Positions 1-12,148 of a DNA stretch of 64,000 nt are shown piece by piece (position 1 is the stretch's first letter; the number at the start of each line of letters is the position of its first letter). Under the pieces are notes generated by a model. That model did no database searches. It was not told the origin of the DNA and saw only the letters and a list, made by a program, of their open reading frames with translations. The stretch comes from Edaphochlamys debaryana. Taxonomy: Eukaryota; Chlorophyta; Chlorophyceae; Chlamydomonadales. The stretch covers positions 496,001-560,000 of the forward strand of contig JAEHOE010000052.1 of NCBI GenBank assembly GCA_016858145.1, read 5' to 3'. Made by a program: the position numbers and the translations under genes.

Positions 1-1082
1 CCGGGCACAGTTGTCAGGGTGACTGCCGAGCCAGGCATTTGTGCAAGGGGTACTGTGCTCGCAGGGGCCGTGCAGTGTACCGGTAGTCCGGATGATGACG
101 AAGGGGGATGCAGCTGACCGCAACTAGGCTGTGCCCAACGGGTGGACCATGGACGGGCGCGCGCACGAACTGGGCGGGAGCAGGGGGGTGCTGCAGGTGC
201 GTAGGGTGCAGGTGTAGACTGGAGAGGGTGGGCCGGGCACAGGGTGGCAACGGCTGGCGCAGGTTCTGGCGGGTGGCACGGCTTGCCCGCTGTGCGGTCA
301 CGCGGTTAGCAGGAGTCACGGAGGTGTATGGCAGCCGACACGGCGAAAGAAAGGGGGCCATACTGCCTTCGTGAGGGGAGTCGTGTGGAAACCCCTGTCC
401 AGCCTTGCCCTGCCCGGCTGCCCCTGCTGCCCTCATTGCTCACATCCTTGATGCCCCTCCTGCCCTCGCCGTCCGTGCAACCACGCAGCCATATCTACCA
501 AGTCACGCACACCTTCCAACGCCCTCAGATCAACACCCTTAAAACTCCCGCTTGGGTTACCCAACTTGGAAAACTATTCACTGCGTCAGTTGTATGCTGA
601 TCACCTCCTGGCCTTCGGCTCCCTCGCCCCAAGGCCCTTCCCGCACCGCAAGCCCCTGGGGGTAGGCGCGGCCCCAGCTATGCCCTGCCCCGCCCCAAGC
701 GAGCCGCACCGCCCCAACCCTCCCACCGTTGCCGCCCCTCCGCTTTCAACGCGGCTCGCCCACCACATCCTCCGCGGTGCCCCCCCGCACGCACCCGCTC
801 TCCCCAAGCCTCAAGCCTCCTGGCGTACCGTAGGCCCTGCTCTCCTCCAGCCTCCCACCTCCTGGCGTAGGCCCTGCTTTCCTCCAACCTTCAAACTCAT
901 GGCCCCAAGCTCCGGCCTGCAGGCTCCATGGCTCCATCGCCCCATCCTTCGGCCAAAGGAGAACGCCCCTTTCCTCACGTAAAGCTGCTCCGCCTCCGCC
1001 TCCTCTGGCTCCTCCGCCTCCCGAAGCCACTACCTCCGTCCACAGAACACAGAACACACACACGCACGGCGCCTGCGCGCGC
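1..1082. other. Intergenic, no gene recognised
   Basis: This stretch holds only low-complexity C/G-rich open frames with no domain or splice pattern I recognise. Its right part lies just past the stop codon of the hydrolase on the minus strand (1083-1085) and should include that gene's 3' untranslated region. Confidence 0.5.
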
Positions 1083-4000
1083 TCACACCGGGTTGGCCGC
1101 CAGCCAGTCGTCCAGGATCCGCTGTACGGCATCCGGCGCATCCGACTGGATCCAGTGCGAGCAGCCGGGGATCACGTGGACCTGCACCTTGGGGGCGACC
1201 TGGGGGAGGGGTTGAGGGGAAGGAGGGGGTTGAGGGGGCGGAAAGGGAGTGAGGCAAGCAGGAGACAATTGTTTCAGACTCAGCCCACTAGGGAAAGCAG
1301 CAGCACCGCCGTGCGAAGCTTCTCCCGCTGCTCAGCGCAGCCCACCCGTCCCTGCCCCCATCCCCCGTATCACAATGGCCTCTTGCTCAGGGCCGGACCA
1401 GCGATAGCCCCTCTCAGCCCCTCGCCTCACCACCGGCCACACAGCCAAGCCCCCCTCCCCACCGCACACATCGGGCTCGCTCGGGCTTCGGGTTCGCCTT
1501 TTGGGTTGCTGATTCGCCTGCCGCTCTAGTGCTCTGGCTACACTCTAAACTCGCATTCTCATTCTCGCTTCCCACCGGGTGCTCCCAAACACACGGTTCT
1601 CCGGCTCACGTGAGCAGCCCTTCAAACACACCCGGTCCTGCAACTAAGGCTAGCCTGCTTCCTGCCGAGCCGGCGTTTCCCTGGCTTCCACGACCAGCCC
1701 TCCCCATCTGCCCCCTCTCTCCACCCAAGCCCCCCCCCCCCACCTGGTCCACGTCCCTCAGGTTTCCCCTCTGCCCTGCCCTGCCCTCCCCTTCCCATCC
1801 CAGCCCCATCCAAACCCTCCCTCCACCCAAGCCCCCCCCACCTGGTCCACGTCCCTGAGGTTGCTCCCCTGCCCCCCCTCCCCTGCCCTCTCCTCCCCCT
1901 CTACCCCCTCTACCCCCTCCCTCCCCCCTCCCCCCCACCTGGTCCACGTCCCCCAGGTTGCTCAGCGCCAGTGCATGGTCCTTCTCGCCCCACACCACCA
2001 GCACGGGCATCTCCAGCCGCCGCCGCAGACCGCGGGAGGTCTTGAAGGGGGTGGGGGGGAGCCGTGAGGGGGGGGTAGAGGTTTGAAGAAGGGGGAGAAG
2101 CGGTGTGAGGGGGGCATGTTGAGTGGGCCGCATCGGGCGTGGAGGGGTAAGAATTCCCGCTGGATCCTGGTACTTCCGTACTAGTTCCATTCTGACGTTT
2201 ATATGCTCGGGTACTCCCAAACCCACCCCCAGCCCCCAACCTACGCCCCACCCCACCTCAGGCAGCAGCTGCATGGCCCCCGTGTCCGCCCCCAGCGCCG
2301 CCCGGTAGTAGTGCAGGGCGGCGGTGGCGGCCCCGGGCTGCTGCCAGGCGGCCTTGTAGACCTCCACTGGGGGGGGGGGGGAGGGGGGTTGTTTGAAGCT
2401 GATAAGCGGGAGAGCATCGAAACGGTAGTGGGGGGAGGGGGGGACGGGGGGTGTTTGAAGCTGAGCGGGAGAGCGTCTGGTTGTTTGTGGGATTGCCAGA
2501 GAAGGTACATACCGCCACAGGGTTCACGACGGGGGGGAGGGGGAGGGGCAGGAGAGTGTTTTGTGCCAACCGTGCCGGTGGGGAGGGAACGGGGAGGTGC
2601 TTCGCGTCGTCTGGAGAAGCTCCGTGGTTCAGGTTCGCTTGATGGTGCCGCAGCAACAGCACTCGCCGCACCCAACCCCCCTCCTGCCCGTCCCTTCCCT
2701 CCCCAACTCTTCAACCCCCATCCTCCCGCTCCCTGCCGCCCCACCGTCCGCCGCCGTCACCGCCCCCTGCCTCGCCGAGTAGGGCTGGCGTTGGCGGAAG
2801 GCGAGGTCGAAGAAGAGCGCATCGGTGTGCAGCAGCAGCAGCTCGGGCAGGAGGGGGAGCTGGGGGCGGGGGGGGGCAAGCGGGATGGGGAAGGGGAAAC
2901 AGGGGACGAGGGAGGAGGGCGGGGGCGGCGTTCCCCCAGCTCCCATCTCCCCACCCGGAACCACAGGAAAGAGACGCCCCAGCCCCCCCCAGATCCCCCG
3001 ACCGCGAACCACAAGCAGTAACATCTACAGCCGCCCCCCCCCAAACTCACCCCCTTCCCTCTTCCCACCACCCCACCCAACTCCGCTCCCCCCCAACGCC
3101 ACCCTCCCCCCCACTCACGCAACCCCATCAACCCCCTCCCCCACCCACCGCGAACCACAGGAAGTAGTAGCTCATGCAGGCCTGAGCCAGAGTCATGTTG
3201 CGCCTGAGGGGATGGCGGGGTGATAGTCTGACAAACTGGATGGGGGATGGGGGGTTGGAGGGTGAAGAGTAGCGGGGCGAGGCGCCGCCGTACACTCTTC
3301 TGTGTGTGCGTGTGTGTGCTGTGCTGTACGGCAGGCTGACTCACTTGTACAGCAGCCAGTGCGGTCCCGCCATGACCACCAGGCGCTGCACCAGGCCCGG
3401 GTAGCGCCCGGCGGTGGCCCAGGCAACGGCGCCGCCCCAGTCGTGGCCGATCTTGGGGGGGGGGGGGAGGGGAAGAGGCAAGGGGTTGGAGACATTTGAG
3501 GCTGAGGTGGGCCCCCCGCCATCCTGCCAGACCCTCCCCCTCCCCCTCCTGCCCCTGTCCCCCGCCCGGACCCTCCCCCCTTTCCTCCCAAGTCGCCCTC
3601 ACCCCTTCCCCCCCCTACCCCTACCCCTTCCTCCCCCCTACCAGGGTGCAGCTGCTCCGCCCCAGCGCCCGCACCACCGCCGCCACGTCCTCCGTCAGAC
3701 GGTCCAGGGAGTAGGCGGCGACGCCCTGTCAGGGGGGGGAGGGGGGGAAGAGGGGGGGAGTGCATTTGTCTGGAGCACGGGGGCAGGGGCGGTCCCGAGG
3801 TTGAACTCAGGAAGGGGCTGGCAGCACCCCCCGACTGCTGTCTGCTCGTGTCGGGCAAACGGCACGGGCGTGCCATGTGTTGCTTGCCACCGTCCCCGCC
3901 CGTGCCGTCAAGGTACGGCATGTGCTGCCGTACGCTCGTACCTCGGGCTTGCTGCTGGTGTTGTACCCCCGCATGTCGATGGCCACCACCTCGTGCCCCG

Positions 4001-5134
4001 CCTCCCGCCAGGCGGCAAGCACGTGGCGCCACGAGTACCTGAGAGGGGGGGAGGGGAGATCCGGAGGGTAGGATGTGTAGGGGGAAGGGGATTTTGGCGA
4101 GGAAGGGGAAACGGAGCTGGGCGCTACGGAGGATAGGGGAGGTAGGCACCGTGTGTGGGGCCGAGCCAAGGATACTGACTGCACGCTGCGCGTAGGGCAC
4201 CTCCCCACGCCACGTGCCACACCCGCCCATCTTCCGTACATCCCCTGCATGCCGTACCAGCACTCCGGGAAGCCGTGCAGCAGCACCACCAGGGGAGCGC
4301 CGGGGCGGGTACCCCATGTCATGGCATGGAGCCTTGGGGGAGGGGGGGGGAGGGGGGAAGGAGGGAAGGGGCGTTGGGGGAGTACGGGGGCGGGCAAGAA
4401 CGCTGGACAGGAGCGGGGCGCAGGCGAAGAGCAGAGGAGAGGGGGCGGGAGGGGTGCAGGGAGACAGAGAGCAAGCGGAGATGAGAGACATCAACTCCAC
4501 CCCGCCCGACGGCCTCTCAGCTACCTTCCCCTGCCATAAGCCGGCCACATCTCCAGCACCCGCGCCCTGCCACAAGCCTATGGTTGGGCCCCGTCTGGGC
4601 CCACGCCCCGGGCCCACCTGGGCCCAATCCTCAGGCCCGCCCGGGCCCACTCACTGCACTCCGTCCCCCACGTCGATGGTGCGGCTCAGCAGTCCGTCCA
4701 GGGAGGGCGGCAGCGGGCAGGTGTCGTGGCGGCGGGGGCGCGAGCGGAAGAACTCGAACGGCCTGGGCGGGGGGCGGGGGGCGGGGGGCCGGGGGGCGCG
4801 AGCGGAAGAACTCAAACGGCCTGGGCGGGGGGCGCTGAGGAATAGGGGCGCACAACGGTGTGTGTTGACAGCAGACATACCCCAAGCAAGGAGCTTGCGC
4901 AGTGTTCCATGCGCGTTCAAGAGGGTCTGGGCATGCCCGCGTAGGGTAACAGATTGGCAGCGTCAAGGATGCTAGCGATCCCGCCCCCCGGACCGGGCTA
5001 CTCCCGGATTGTCGTACAGCCGTACGATACCTCTTGATGAAATCGTGCAGCAGCATGAGTAAGAGGTAGGTCCCCAGCAGGGGGGCGAAGAGGAGGTAGA
5101 GCAGGTCCTGGCCCTTGGAGGGGAAGGGCACGGC
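1083..5134 (-). CDS. Epoxide hydrolase-like alpha/beta hydrolase (EPHX4/ABHD7 type)
   Basis: Epoxide hydrolases of this family open epoxides through an Asp-ester intermediate; EPHX4-type members are membrane-anchored. Exons read by splice consensus and phase are 5134-5031, 4762-4655, 4332-4258, 4038-3942, 3725-3642, 3451-3345, 3203-3149, 2859-2745, 2366-2257, 2040-1939 and 1199-1083. The first encodes a hydrophobic anchor ([19 protein letters not shown]). Then follow the oxyanion-hole motif [12 protein letters not shown], the strand [13 protein letters not shown], the nucleophile Asp in IGHDWGG, a cap segment with HYYRAAL (candidate epoxide-activating Tyr), the charge-relay Asp in [10 protein letters not shown] and the catalytic His in GCSHWIQ. 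All catalytic residues are present. The start codon is unresolved: the 5134 exon follows a splice acceptor, so at least one 5' exon lies further right. Two introns contain duplicated splice junctions, listed separately. Confidence 0.9.
1741..1966 (-). repeat. Triplicated exon end and splice donor in hydrolase intron
   Basis: The exon encoding the WGEKDHAL segment ends at 1939 in a GACCAG/gtgggg donor. The same exon-end and donor sequence recurs further into the intron, with equivalent donor points at 1842 and 1744 (spacings 97 and 98 bp, 195 bp in total). The copies keep the codons for NL(G/R)DVDQ; the nearer copy is out of frame and the farther one is back in frame. Confidence 0.8.
4739..4830 (-). 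repeat. Duplicated splice acceptor and exon start in hydrolase gene
   Basis: The acceptor and first codons of the PFEFFRSR exon occur twice, with exon starts at 4762 and 4820, 58 bp apart. The copies differ at a single base in the coding part (aactcgaac versus aactcaaac). The 4762 acceptor keeps phase with the upstream exon (AG|G gives Arg); using the 4820 one would shift the frame. Confidence 0.8.
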
Positions 5135-6557
5135 CTGGGGGCAGGGGGGAAAGAGAGGGGGAAAAGGGGGAGCGGCGCAGGGCCGGAAGGGCGGTCCATG
5201 TCAGGTATTGGGAAGGAAGGAATCGAGCTATAGGTTATGCTGGCAGCCGGTGCCTGACGCCCTGTGGGAAGCTGGGCTGGGCAGACGGCACCTTCCGCGG
5301 ACGGGCCGTGTCGGAGACGTCACGGACGAGACAGCCCGCGCTCCCTTCTTGTTGGCGAGGGCATTACAGGTGTTGCGAGGTGAGTTCTTGGTGCTCCGCC
5401 ACAACGGCAAAGCGCGATGCCGTTGGCCTCTTTTTGGCCATCGCGCAAGCCGCACGGTGACTCCAATCGCACCTCCAGGACTGGCGAGGGCGTGTAGACC
5501 TCTCCATTAGGCGCAGCAACTGGCTCCCGCTTCGGCGGCATTTTTGTCGCGTCTGCAAAGTCGAGAAAGCAAGCTAGCTCGCTGCGTGTCAGGAGCTAGT
5601 TGTGGCTCGCATGAGCACCTCGAGCGGACAGGTGTTCCCTGAGCGCTATACAACTGGTCCTGCTCGAGAAGGCACATGCCGGAATCAACGGCCACGCGGC
5701 ACAACCCCCGCCCATGCCCTCGCACCCTCCGCTCACGCACACCCCGGGGGTGCTGAGCGCGCTGCACCCTTTGGGCCTCGCCCCACATCTGTCACTTTGG
5801 AGTGCTGACGGACCTTGCCGTTTGAAGTCCTCCGGCCTGCGCCCATGCGGCGTGCTCCTACGGAGTCACACTGCGCAGTGTCCGCACGAGGGGCCTCGGC
5901 TGCTACCGGTACGCGTGCTCCGCCAGGGGCACCCAGAGGCACACTGCGAGTGTTCCGGCCACACGCCATTGAGCACTGACGTCGACTTGACGCCGACCTT
6001 CGTGCTTAGCGTGTCTTGATTACATATCATCAATGCCCCGCCTGCGCCGGGCAGACGGGCAGAACTCATGCATGCATGAGGTGCGTGTGCTGCACGCCTG
6101 CACGTGCTCCAGGTCCATGCACATGCGTGCCGTACATCTCGTACCCAATCCAGCATGACGTTAGGCGCTACCGGTACACAGCAGATTGCGGTAGATTAAG
6201 AGACGGATGCCAACCTGCCATGTTGTGCAACTAGGAAGGGATGGGGTAGCTTCTGACCTCGCGCGCTACCCATTGCTCGTCCGCCATAAATCATATTTCA
6301 CCGCCCCCACTCATGAACACAAGAATGGCTCTTACGGTACGGCTAGCCCATTGCTAGGCTCAGACAGCCGGTAATTATGTACACCTCTCACCCGGCGCGA
6401 GGGCGGCACCAAGAGCATTTCAGCTAAGCAAAAGGCAATGGCATGTGTTGGTCCCGGGGTCCCGGGCAGCAACTCGACTGGGCGCCGGAAGGCCCAGGAT
6501 AATTTCACATAAGCCAAAGATGGCCTGGTATGGGCCTGGTACGGGCCTAGAGTGGGC
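5135..6557. other. Intergenic; 5' part of hydrolase gene unresolved
   Basis: The 5' exon or exons and promoter of the hydrolase should lie in the left part, but I could not choose a start codon. An ATG at 5199 on the minus strand opens a frame but does not join the next exon convincingly. The rest shows no gene; the right end should contain the 3' untranslated region of the two-domain secreted protein. Confidence 0.4.
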
Positions 6558-9500
6558 CTAGGTGGCGGCGCCGACGTCCTTGTAGCACAGGGGCATGACG
6601 GAGCTCTCGGGGGCGCCGGGCCGCAGGCCCACTGCGGGCGGGGTGGGGCAGGAGGGGCGGGCGGAAGGGCAGGATAAGACTTGTAATGATGCCATCACTG
6701 CACGAGAGCACGTGCGGCTGGCGGTTGGCGGCTGGCGGCTTGATTTAGATGGCGGACAGGCATTGCTGCCCACTGGGGCCTGAGTTGGGAGACGGGTCCC
6801 AGCCCGCCGATCCCCCGCAGCTGCACCACCCCGCAATACCAAACCCACCCCCGCGCCAGCCCCGGCGCAAGTGCCGCGCCCGCTCACCCGCCGTGGGGAA
6901 GGTCACGTCGTTAATGTCGAAGGCGGGGTCGGAGGTGGAGAAGCCCAGCAGGGCGGAGGCGGGCCACTTCTCCAGGTGGCTGCGGGGTGGGGAGGGGTGG
7001 GAGTGGGTGGGTGGGAGGGGAGGGTTGGTGGGAGGCCAGCGTGGAGAGTGAGTTGTGTGGCGCTGGGGACCAAGCCAGGCTCACGCGTAGCGCTTCTGTG
7101 GCCTGGGTCCACGTGTGCGGTTGTTACTTCCGCACTGTACTGCCCGGTCCAGTCCGCTGTCGTCAACCCCCTTCTGCAGGGTGCCCTGGTCAGCCCTCTG
7201 TCGCAGCCCGCCGTTGCCGTCAGGAACCACGTGAATACCCTGCTGGCTGACCCACATGAGTTTGTAGGCCTTATTGCCCGTGGCGTAGCCGCAGTCGCTG
7301 CACGTGTCCCGTACGTTGACGGTTACAACCGTCTGGGGCGCGCCCTGGACAATGACCTGGCAGGGGGGGAGGGAGTGGGGGAGAGGGAAGGCAGATCAGG
7401 CATGCATGCTTCGGCGGGCAGCGCGCAGCAGGGCGCGCCTGCAGTGTTGCCCACGCCCCACACAGGCCCGACACAGGCCCCAACCCCGCACACACACGGC
7501 GCCCTGTGCATGCATGGCCCCACACACCGACATACGGAGATGTCCAAGACCGCAAGACCGCACAACCGCACCTGCAGCTTGCGCCCCAGCAGCAATTGGT
7601 CCTGGTCGTACGTGGCAGCGATGTTCCAGCTCCGGACCAGCCACTCGGGGAACCTTGTTGGGGAGGGGGGGCACGGGGTAGAGACACGGCGTGTTGGGGC
7701 CAATGATCACGCGAATTGCAAGCGGGAAAGGGCTGGCGGGAAGACAAGCCGACAAGCCCTGCACCGGTTCCCATGCAACCTCAAGCGCCGGCTTCCGCAT
7801 CACCGCCCCACCTCCCCTACCCCCCACAACGCACCTGCACTCCCAGATGCCCGTCCCGCCGTTGAGCCACTGCGCCCCGTCGACGCAGGACCCCGGCGAG
7901 GAGCCGCCGCCATACACCTCTGCGAACATGCCCGCCCAGCGGCAGCCCTCGTGGTCGAGGCACTCCACGGTTCCCGGCTTGGGCCACGAGTCAAACATGG
8001 TGCCCACGGCCTGGGTCCAGCCGGAAGGGCAGCCTGTGGGGCGGGTAGCACGGGGCAGGCGGGGGTGGGGGTGGGGGTGGGGGGGGGTGGGGGGGGGTGG
8101 GGGTTAGGGGGTTGCAGGCAGGGGGAGGCAGGGCGCGCAACATGTGGCAGGGAAGAGAGGGGGAGCAGGATGGGGTGGATCACGTGGATGGGTGTGCGGT
8201 CGGGAGGCGGCAAGTGCAAAAGAGCCATAGACAAAGGCGTGCAGCGGGCGACTCTGACTTGGGCCTCAAGCAACCCATTGCGTGGACCTGGAGACCTGGC
8301 CTTACCCGTGGTGGTGGCGGGTGGGGGAGGGCTGGGGGGGCGGGGCGGGGGAGGGCTCGGGGGGCGCGGCGGGCGGGGGGACGGCTTGGGGGGGCAGTGG
8401 AGGCGGGCGAGGCGGGGGCGTGGGTGGGCGCGGGGGCCGCGGGGAAGGTGGGGGCACCGGCGGCCTAGGGGGCCGCGGTGGCTTGGGGCGGGTGCGGAGG
8501 CGGCAGGGGCCTGGGAGGGCGCGGGGAGGGCGGGGACGGCGGCTTGGGGCTGGGTGGACGCGGGGAGGGCGGTGGGCTTGGAGGGCGCGGGGAGGGCGGG
8601 TGGCGGTGGCGGGGGGCTGGGGGGGGCGCGGGGACGGCGGGGGCGGCGGCGGGGGGCTCGGGGGACGCGGGGACGGCGGGGGCGGCGGCGGGGGCCTTGG
8701 AGGCGGCGGGGAGGGCGGCCGCGGCGGCGGGGGTGAGGGTGGTGGCGGCGGCCGCGGAGGCGGCGGCCGCGGTGGCGGGGGGCTGGGCGGCGGGGGCGAT
8801 GCGCGTGGAGGGGGCGGCCTAGACACAGGTGGCGGTGGGGAGTAGACGGGTCCGCCGTTCTCGTCCGCAGGCCCGATATCCTTATAGCACAAGGGCATGA
8901 CGGAGTCTTCGGGGGCGCCCGGCCGCATTCCGGAGGCCGTGGGAATGTCCACGTTGTTGATATCGAAGCTGCCGCTGGAGGGGTTGAAGCCGAGCAGGGT
9001 GCTAGCGGGCCACTTCTCGATATCACTGTGTGTGGTGGTGGGGGCGGAGGCAAGGAGGGAGGGAGTGGCGGCTTCAGTCCAAGACAGTAACGTGGAAGGG
9101 TGGTTGGGGTGGGGTTGAAGCGGAGGGAGGGCGGCGGTGCGCTTGAGAACGTGTGCGAACGGTGGCGGAGGGAGCGATGGCGGAGGGGGCCAGGCTCAGG
9201 CTGGGAGCGGGCAGGCATACGGCAACTCGCCGGCACGGCAGCCTTCCAAGCGCTCAACCCAAACCTTACCCCGCACCTCCCTCACTCCCCACCGCGCCCC
9301 ACACGCTGTCCCCGCCCCCTGCCATCCTCCCCTGTCGCCCCTTCACCGCGCCCCACCCCCTGCCACCCTTCCCTGCCAAACCTCTCAAGACCTCCTGGCA
9401 CCGCATCCCCCGCATTCCTGCCCCCTCTCACATGAGCCTCCACGTGGCACCCCCCGTGTTGGCGGCGCAGCAGCCGTCGCAGTCGTCGTCGGAGCACACG

Positions 9501-10249
9501 TCCCGCACGTTGACGACCGTGGTCACGGCGGGCCGGTTCTCGACCATTACCTGAGAGGAAGGAGGGCCAAAGCGGGACCGGTCAAGGTGAGGAGAACCCT
9601 ACCGTCACCCCCTTCCCGAGCCGAAAGCCGCCTCCGGTGGTTCCACCGGCACCCTTCCCCCCGCCGCCTCCGTCCCGCCTGCCACCGCCCTCCCCACCTG
9701 CAGCTTGCGCCCCAGCAGGCGGTCGTCTAGCATGTAGGTGGCAGCGATGCTCCAGCTCCGGACCGTGGACTCGGGGAAGCGGCAGGCGTAGTCGCCGTTG
9801 CCGCCGTCCAGCCATTGCGCGCCGTTTATGCAGGGGCCCGAGCCGCCGTCGATCTTGAAAAACTGTCCGGCCCACTGGCAGCCGCTGTAGTCGACGCATT
9901 CCTTGGAACCCGGCTTGGGCCAGCTGTCGTAGATAGTGCCCACGGCCTGTGCGTATGTGTGGGGGTGGGGTGGGGGATTCTTGTGCGCGCACGACCTGTG
10001 ACGACACGGGTGAACAACCTGTCCCCACCCTCCACCCACCGGAAACCAGCCCGACGGGCACGCCGCGTCCACGCGCTGCCCACCCAGGCCCAGGCAGCAG
10101 GCGGCGACCAGCAACGGCAACAGCAGCCTAGTACGCGCAGGGGTGGAGCAAGGGCAGGGGGGCAGAGGGGCCTCAGCTGTGAAGTGGGCCGAAAAGTGGC
10201 GAAAATTCCTGGACTCGAGGGGCTCGCCGATCGTCAGCTTATGCTCCAC
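6558..10249 (-). CDS. Secreted two-domain protein with Pro-rich linker
   Basis: The predicted product starts with an Arg-preceded hydrophobic signal sequence (RTRLLLPLLVAACCLGL) and then has two homologous domains. Domain 1 (about 10060-8830) contains ACPSGWFP, AVGTIYDSWPKPGSKEC, SWSIAATY, LLGRKLQV, VVNVRDVCSDDDC, DIEKWPASTLLGF and SVMPLCYKD. Domain 2 (about 8023-6558) repeats each motif in the same order: GCPSGWTQAVGTMFDSWPKPG, SWNIAATY, LLGRKLQV, VTVNVRDTCSDC, LEKWPASALLGF, SVMPLCYKD. Exon order is also repeated, so the gene arose by internal duplication. Between them lies a Pro/Ser-rich linker typical of volvocine wall and matrix glycoproteins. The NVRDxCSDC strand resembles double-psi beta-barrel domains of expansin/RlpA type, but that assignment is only a suggestion. 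Most likely an extracellular-matrix component. Confidence 0.75.
8290..8850 (-). repeat. Hydroxyproline-rich linker coding region
   Basis: On the minus strand this exon part reads as SPPPP, RPPPP and PSPRPP units with interspersed Ala/Thr-rich parts. Such rods are heavily hydroxylated and glycosylated in algal wall proteins. The coding frame stays open up to the intron before domain 2; the DNA is almost pure G/C and likely variable in length. Confidence 0.8.
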
Positions 10250-12148
10250 TTTTTATTGTGCACTGTGCGACATCGACAATGTGCGGAGTGAAAGCTAGGG
10301 CACTGGAACAGGGCCCGGCGTCGGGCGGGTCCGACTCCCAACATCAGCGTGTTGCTCAGGTGCGGTAGCCGCAGCGTTGTTTATGCTATTGATATATGAT
10401 TTGAGATGTGACTGGTTGCTCCTTGACGTCCAACTGCGGCTTGTGCGGCCCGGTCTCACCTTCTTGGCCGCTGGCGCAGCCTCGCCACGTTCATCTTTGG
10501 CATAACCTAGTAGCTCATCACCAGCAACTGGTATGCAGCGTAGTTGGCGGTGCCGACAACCGTGTGGGGTACGCTTCGGGGCGGCTTCAGGCGCTTTTGT
10601 TTTCGTGGTCTGTTTGCGTCCCAGACGCTTACGAGTAAGGCAATGGAGCCTTCTGATGCTTTACGGCCTCTCTGGTGAAACAGGCAACACATGCGTCTCT
10701 CTGCGACGTCATGTAGTTCCCGATGTCCGGGCCCGAGCGAGGCCCGCCACACGCCGCCGGACCCGATGCCGGGCCTCGTCCCGCGACCAGGTCCCTCATA
10801 CACGGTCCCGCCACTTGGAAGCAAGCAAGTTCTTATGTTCAAGGAAACGGATCTCGGCGCTGCTGGGTGCACAGAGCTATCAAAGGCTTCCGACGTGTCC
10901 GGGTGCACCATGTCGCAAGTCGGGACCGGGCCCTCGTCGGCCGTCGGGCCGGACCCCTGACCGGACCTGGGGTCAACGAATTCAACGATGCCAGCATCAG
11001 AGGTCAAGGCCCATCACCGCTGTACCCTAGAAGCAAGCCTTCATTGGCAACCGCCTGACAGCGGCAGGGAGGTCCGGTCGTCCCCACTCCGCAAGAGCTG
11101 AGCGCCTGAGCCCTCCCGGCACAAGCCCTCGTCTGGCAACACGACTACGCTACGCCCCCTGCGAGCACAGAAGCCCCCATTGCCCTCGCCAAAGCACACA
11201 GCCGTGGCCTCAACTCAAACACTGGAGGTATCTCATTGGGTTAGGCCTGCCAAAGGACGCTTACGGCAAGGCAAACGGGTCCGCGCCCAGCCCCACAACC
11301 CGCACACAAAGCGTCTTTCCCCTCAACATGAACCGACCCTGCAGGCTCCTGCTCTGAAGGCTCCTGCTTTGAAAGCGCTGCCCCCCATCCTGCTGCTGCA
11401 CAGGGCAGCCCTGTCTTGGGCGCCGCAATGGAGGGCAAGCACTCAGTCAACAACGGCACAGCCACGCGCACGCTGCCCTCTAACCCGCCCCCCCCTTCCC
11501 CCACCACACACACCAAATTACCATGACATCACCACCTGTACGGCACCCGCGCCGCTTTACAACACGGTAACAGCCAGCACGCAGCCATGGCCACATGTAC
11601 GGCACCTTTTTGCGCGGGGCTGCGAAGCCTGGTTTGCGTTGATGAGCGTTCCTGCCTTGGTTTCTCTTCTCTTCTCTTGCGCCCCGGCCGAGCCTGCAGC
11701 CAGGGACTCCCTTATTGCGATTGGTATCCTCATCGAAACGCTTGATCCGGGCTATAGCCCCTGTCTGCCACAGCTGCGTCCGGCCCTGCCCCTCTCCGCC
11801 CGCCATCCGCTGGCAGAGACCCCTCAACGCAGGAGCCGCTGCCGCGAGAGCTGCAGCCGCGGCACCCTCGCATGCGTGCCAGGTGCCGTACGCCCGTCGG
11901 TCGGTTCGCCCATGCCGGAATCAGATGAGGCCTCCCCGCGGCATCCCGGCGCCTGACTATCCTAGCCTGCTGCTCGTTGGCGTGGCCACTGCCGGCCAGG
12001 GCCCGAGTGCCCATGGGCGTCCCTTCTCCGCAGGCCACACGGCGTACGCCGCTGCCGACAGGGGCCCCGCACGCTCCTCGCAGGCCCGGAGCCCGGGGCC
12101 TGGTGGGGGCCCGGTGGGGGCCCAGGGCCGGGCCCCGGCGGGCCCCGC
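10250..12148. other. Intergenic, nothing recognised
   Basis: This region lies between the 5' end of the secreted-protein gene and the 3' end of the DUF3054-like gene. It has several open frames on both strands but none with a domain, splice pattern or composition I can support. Confidence 0.4.

Noticed and set aside
3193..4650. 485-codon minus-strand open frame
   Set aside because: It reads through introns of the hydrolase gene; real exons inside it are joined by splicing in other phases.
6871..8736. 621-codon plus-strand open frame
   Set aside because: It is antisense to the secreted-protein exons, and its Gly/Arg-rich part is the complement of the Pro-rich linker.
7800..9257. Long minus-strand open frame rich in Pro, Arg and Ser
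   Set aside because: It is mostly the wrong frame of the secreted protein's linker and introns; the GC-rich DNA lacks stops in several frames.
11180..11956. 258-codon plus-strand frame
   Set aside because: No domain, no splice context, and composition like surrounding intergenic DNA.
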